A program made the translations under genes and the position numbers. A stretch of 10,945 nucleotides of DNA from Gammaproteobacteria bacterium (GTDB lineage: Bacteria; Pseudomonadota; Gammaproteobacteria; Comchoanobacterales; Comchoanobacteraceae), in assembly GCA_029243665.1 (NCBI GenBank), contig JAQWRO010000081.1:1-10945 (forward strand). Direction: 5' to 3'. This document shows, one piece after another, positions 9,068 through 10,945 of the stretch (its first letter is position 1; each line of letters opens with the position of its first letter). Below the pieces are notes generated by a model. That model searched no databases. It was given only the letters and a program-made list of their open reading frames with translations, and was not told the DNA's origin.

Positions 9068-9071
9068 CTCC
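9068..9071 (-). promoter_or_regulatory. Ribosome binding site of rpoD
   Basis: On the minus strand GGAG is followed by five bases and then the rpoD ATG. It is the only strong Shine-Dalgarno match among the three start sites visible in the leftward block, since dnaG and mfd lack one. This fits independent, efficient translation of rpoD. Confidence 0.75.
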
Positions 9072-9080
9072 AAATGATAT

Positions 9081-9109
9081 ATTTTACTTTGTTTTGATTC
9101 TTTTTTCAA
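9081..9109 (-). promoter_or_regulatory. Probable sigma-70 promoter for rpoD (-mfd)
   Basis: On the minus strand a -35-like TTGAAA (9104-9109) and a -10-like TAAAAT (9081-9086) are separated by exactly 17 bases. Each box differs from consensus at one position. The start point would fall near 9074-9076, giving a leader of roughly a dozen bases that still includes the GGAG site. E. coli also has internal promoters feeding rpoD, located within dnaG. The surrounding sequence is AT-rich, so chance matches are possible, but the spacing and position favour a real promoter. Confidence 0.55.
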
Positions 9110-9131
9110 TTCGTTAATTGTCTTTAAAGTA

Positions 9132-9137
9132 ATTATA
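9132..9137 (-). promoter_or_regulatory. Isolated consensus -10 hexamer after dnaG
   Basis: A perfect TATAAT on the minus strand lies five bases past the dnaG stop codon. No good -35 box is seen 16-18 bases upstream (only A-rich sequence such as AGAAAA), and there is no extended -10 TG. It may be a second, weaker start site for rpoD or a chance match in AT-rich DNA. Confidence 0.2.
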
Positions 9138-9141
9138 GTAT

Positions 9142-10812
9142 TTATTCTGAGTTTTTTTCTTTTTTTATCAATGAAATTAGTTGATTACGTTCTTCTGTTG
9201 TAAGTAAGTTTTCTTTTGATTTATTGATTAAGTCTTTTGTGATAATTTTATTTTTTTCATTTATTAATTTTGGTATTGCACCTTTTAATTCCAGGACACG
9301 ATTTGCAGGTGCTAAATAAGTTTGTTTTTGTTTTAAATTTTCTAATTTGTCCTTTGTTTGTTGTTTCTTGGCTTCATTGATTAATTCATCTATTGAAGTT
9401 AGATTTTTCTTTAAAATAGTATTTACCATATGGCCAATAAACATCAGGTTAGTATTTTGGACACTTTGAAGCTGAATTAACTTGTCAATTTCATCACGGG
9501 TTAATTGATGGCAAATTTCCGGCTCTATTGCAATGATATAGATAATTCTATCTAGCCAGCTAATAAAGTTTTTATCCAATTTTGGATGAGGGTGATTAGG
9601 GTTTTTATCATTTCTGCTATATAAAGCTTTAAAACCTAGGTCTTTAAAATCTTTTTTAAATATTGAGTCTTTAATTTCTTCGGACAATTTTAAAAATTGC
9701 TGTTTGAATCTGCTTTTTGAAATGGTTGAATTAAGTGGGTGTGTGATTTGTAATTGATCGATCATATCCCCACTTAGTGCTTTTGATTCCTGTATAAGTG
9801 TTTTGAAAGCTTTACTTCCATGCTCATCAATAAAGCTATCTGGATCATGCTTATTAGGTAGTCTGATAATAAATATTTCACATTCAGGGCCTAAATACTT
9901 TAAGCACATATGTGATAATTTGTTTGTCGCTGTTTTGCCAGCATCATCACCATCATAACAAATATATAATTTTCTAGATGAGTTGAGTAGGTTTTGAATT
10001 CGTTCGTCATTAAAGCTTGTGCCCATAAGCGCAACGGCCCCATTAAAACCATGACAGTTTAGTTTAATAACATCCATGTACCCCTCAACTAATATAAAAT
10101 ATCCTTGCTTTTCGGCTTGATGGATGTTGTAAATGACACTATTTTTTTTGAAGTGTTTTGTTTCTGGTGAGTTAATATATTTGGGTTGTTGTTGTGAATG
10201 AATAGATCGACCACCATAAGCAATAACTTGACCATATTTATCACTAATAGGATAGATGATTCTTTGCTTAAATCGGTTGGTGTTGTTATCTTTGTTAATT
10301 ATGCCAATGCTGACAAGGGTTTCTGGTTTGCAATTTAACAATTTACATAAAGCATTAGCTTGAATGCTTGGCATGAAGCCAAGCTTAAATGTGTTGATGG
10401 TATCTTGACTTACATTTCTGTTATGTAACTGTTTTAAAATTACTGGTTGTTTTTTTAGGTTTTCGCTACAAAGTTTAGTTAAAAGATCAAAACATTCATA
10501 ATCCGAGTTTTCATTGCTTTCAACAGTGATCCCAAGTTCTTTTGCTAATGCGTGTATTGTTTCAGGAAAAGATGATTGATTGATTTTCATATGAAAATCA
10601 ATTGGTCCACCATGTTCATGGCAACCAAAGCAGTAAAACATATTCTTATTAGGTGTTACAACAAATGAAGGTGTTTTTTCATTGTGAAAAGGGCATAAGC
10701 CCAAGTAACGATTACCGTTTTTCCTTAATTGAACATGTTTTGAGATTAACTGAGCTATATCAATACTTTGATTGATTCTCGCCAGTAGTTGTTTAGAAAA
10801 ACGGCCACGCAC
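9142..10812 (-). CDS. dnaG: DnaG, DNA primase
   Basis: DnaG makes RNA primers for replication and works with the DnaB helicase at the fork. The zinc-binding domain has ligands C40, H43, C61 and C64 (CPFHNEKTPSF and YCFGC), at the same positions as in E. coli. The RNA-polymerase core includes RFKQRIIYPISDKYGQVIAYGG near 180-200 and KYINSPET at 211-218. The TOPRIM catalytic site shows EGYMD (E244) and YDGDDAG (D287, D289), with DPDSF at 323-327. The C-terminal part (about 410-556), which should bind DnaB, is Lys/Asn-rich and helical but poorly conserved by eye. The length is 556 residues against 581 in E. coli. The GTG at 10812 is the only possible start after the in-frame TAA at 10825-10827, which is also the rpsU stop. 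It gives MRGRFSKQLLARI, matching the family N-terminus. No Shine-Dalgarno site is visible, so coupling to rpsU translation is likely. Confidence 0.97.
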   Translation of the reverse strand: MRGRFSKQLLARINQSIDIAQLISKHVQLRKNGNRYLGLCPFHNEKTPSFVVTPNKNMFYCFGCHEHGGPIDFHMKINQSSFPETIHALAKELGITVESNENSDYECFDLLTKLCSENLKKQPVILKQLHNRNVSQDTINTFKLGFMPSIQANALCKLLNCKPETLVSIGIINKDNNTNRFKQRIIYPISDKYGQVIAYGGRSIHSQQQPKYINSPETKHFKKNSVIYNIHQAEKQGYFILVEGYMDVIKLNCHGFNGAVALMGTSFNDERIQNLLNSSRKLYICYDGDDAGKTATNKLSHMCLKYLGPECEIFIIRLPNKHDPDSFIDEHGSKAFKTLIQESKALSGDMIDQLQITHPLNSTISKSRFKQQFLKLSEEIKDSIFKKDFKDLGFKALYSRNDKNPNHPHPKLDKNFISWLDRIIYIIAIEPEICHQLTRDEIDKLIQLQSVQNTNLMFIGHMVNTILKKNLTSIDELINEAKKQQTKDKLENLKQKQTYLAPANRVLELKGAIPKLINEKNKIITKDLINKSKENLLTTEERNQLISLIKKEKNSE

Positions 10813-10824
10813 AACAAGACAATA

Positions 10825-10945
10825 TTAGTAGTCAGACCAATTTCTTTCTTTGGTATCTTTCTTAGATTGTCTTTTTTGAGCAGCAGCTTTTGCTCTTCTT
10901 TTTGCTTCTGATTTTGTTACGTGGTATTCTAGCTCTTTAATTTGT
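10825..10945 (-). CDS. rpsU: Ribosomal protein bS21 (3' end only)
   Basis: The last 39 codons of a small basic protein read leftward and end in TAA at 10825-10827; the 5' part lies beyond the window. The core SEAKRRAKAAAQKRQSKK resembles the C-terminal half of bS21 (E. coli TERKRAKASAVKRHAKK), and the preceding ELEYHVTK fits the EFYEKPT stretch. The position immediately before dnaG and rpoD is the classic gammaproteobacterial order, which strengthens the call. S21 is a small 30S subunit protein that takes part in mRNA binding at initiation. The tail here ends KERNWSDY, less basic and more aromatic or acidic than E. coli's ARRTRLY. The gap to dnaG is only 12 bases. Confidence 0.88.
   Translation of the reverse strand, partial: QIKELEYHVTKSEAKRRAKAAAQKRQSKKDTKERNWSDY

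Noticed and set aside
8770..9117. Rightward 115-codon open frame opposite the start of rpoD
   Set aside because: It is antisense to the acidic N-terminal part of rpoD, with Ser/Phe-rich composition typical of a shadow frame.

Overview
The window carries five complete genes and two genes cut by its ends. The DNA is AT-rich (roughly one third G+C by eye). The proteins are clearly gammaproteobacterial in type: HflK/HflC, sigma-70 RpoD with an acidic insert between regions 1.2 and 2, DnaG and Mfd. The arrangement rpsU-dnaG-rpoD is the gammaproteobacterial macromolecular-synthesis operon. Low G+C, very tight packing and a large unrecognised multi-pass membrane protein would fit a host-associated lineage such as a relative of Legionella or Coxiella. 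That placement is inference; no ribosomal RNA or taxon marker is present.

Layout. The left part (about 2-4037) reads rightward: hflK (5' end missing), hflC, and a 707-residue membrane protein of unknown function. hflK and hflC overlap by 11 bases. The unknown gene starts 15 bases after hflC, so all three are probably co-transcribed. The right part reads leftward: rpsU (only its 3' end is present, 10825-10945), dnaG, rpoD and mfd. The gaps are 12 bases (rpsU-dnaG), 79 bases (dnaG-rpoD) and a one-base overlap (rpoD-mfd). The two blocks converge, and the last 38 bases of the unknown gene and of mfd overlap on opposite strands (4000-4037). No stretch over 100 bases lacks a gene, and I saw no tRNA, rRNA, CRISPR array, insertion sequence or convincing intrinsic terminator.

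How the genes work together. HflK and HflC are inner-membrane SPFH proteins that enclose and regulate the FtsH protease in membrane-protein quality control. The unknown membrane protein next to them could belong to the same process or merely share the transcript. The leftward block joins translation (S21), replication priming (DnaG), transcription initiation (RpoD) and, unusually compared with E. coli, transcription-coupled repair (Mfd) in one likely transcriptional unit. A good sigma-70-type promoter in the dnaG-rpoD gap could drive rpoD-mfd separately.

The items most worth a second look are the unrecognised 707-residue protein with its exact 9-base tandem repeat (five Lys-Glu-Asn triplets), the rpoD-mfd fusion of operons, the compressed rpsU-dnaG junction, and the convergent gene overlap. 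I found no clear new defence, mobile or RNA system.
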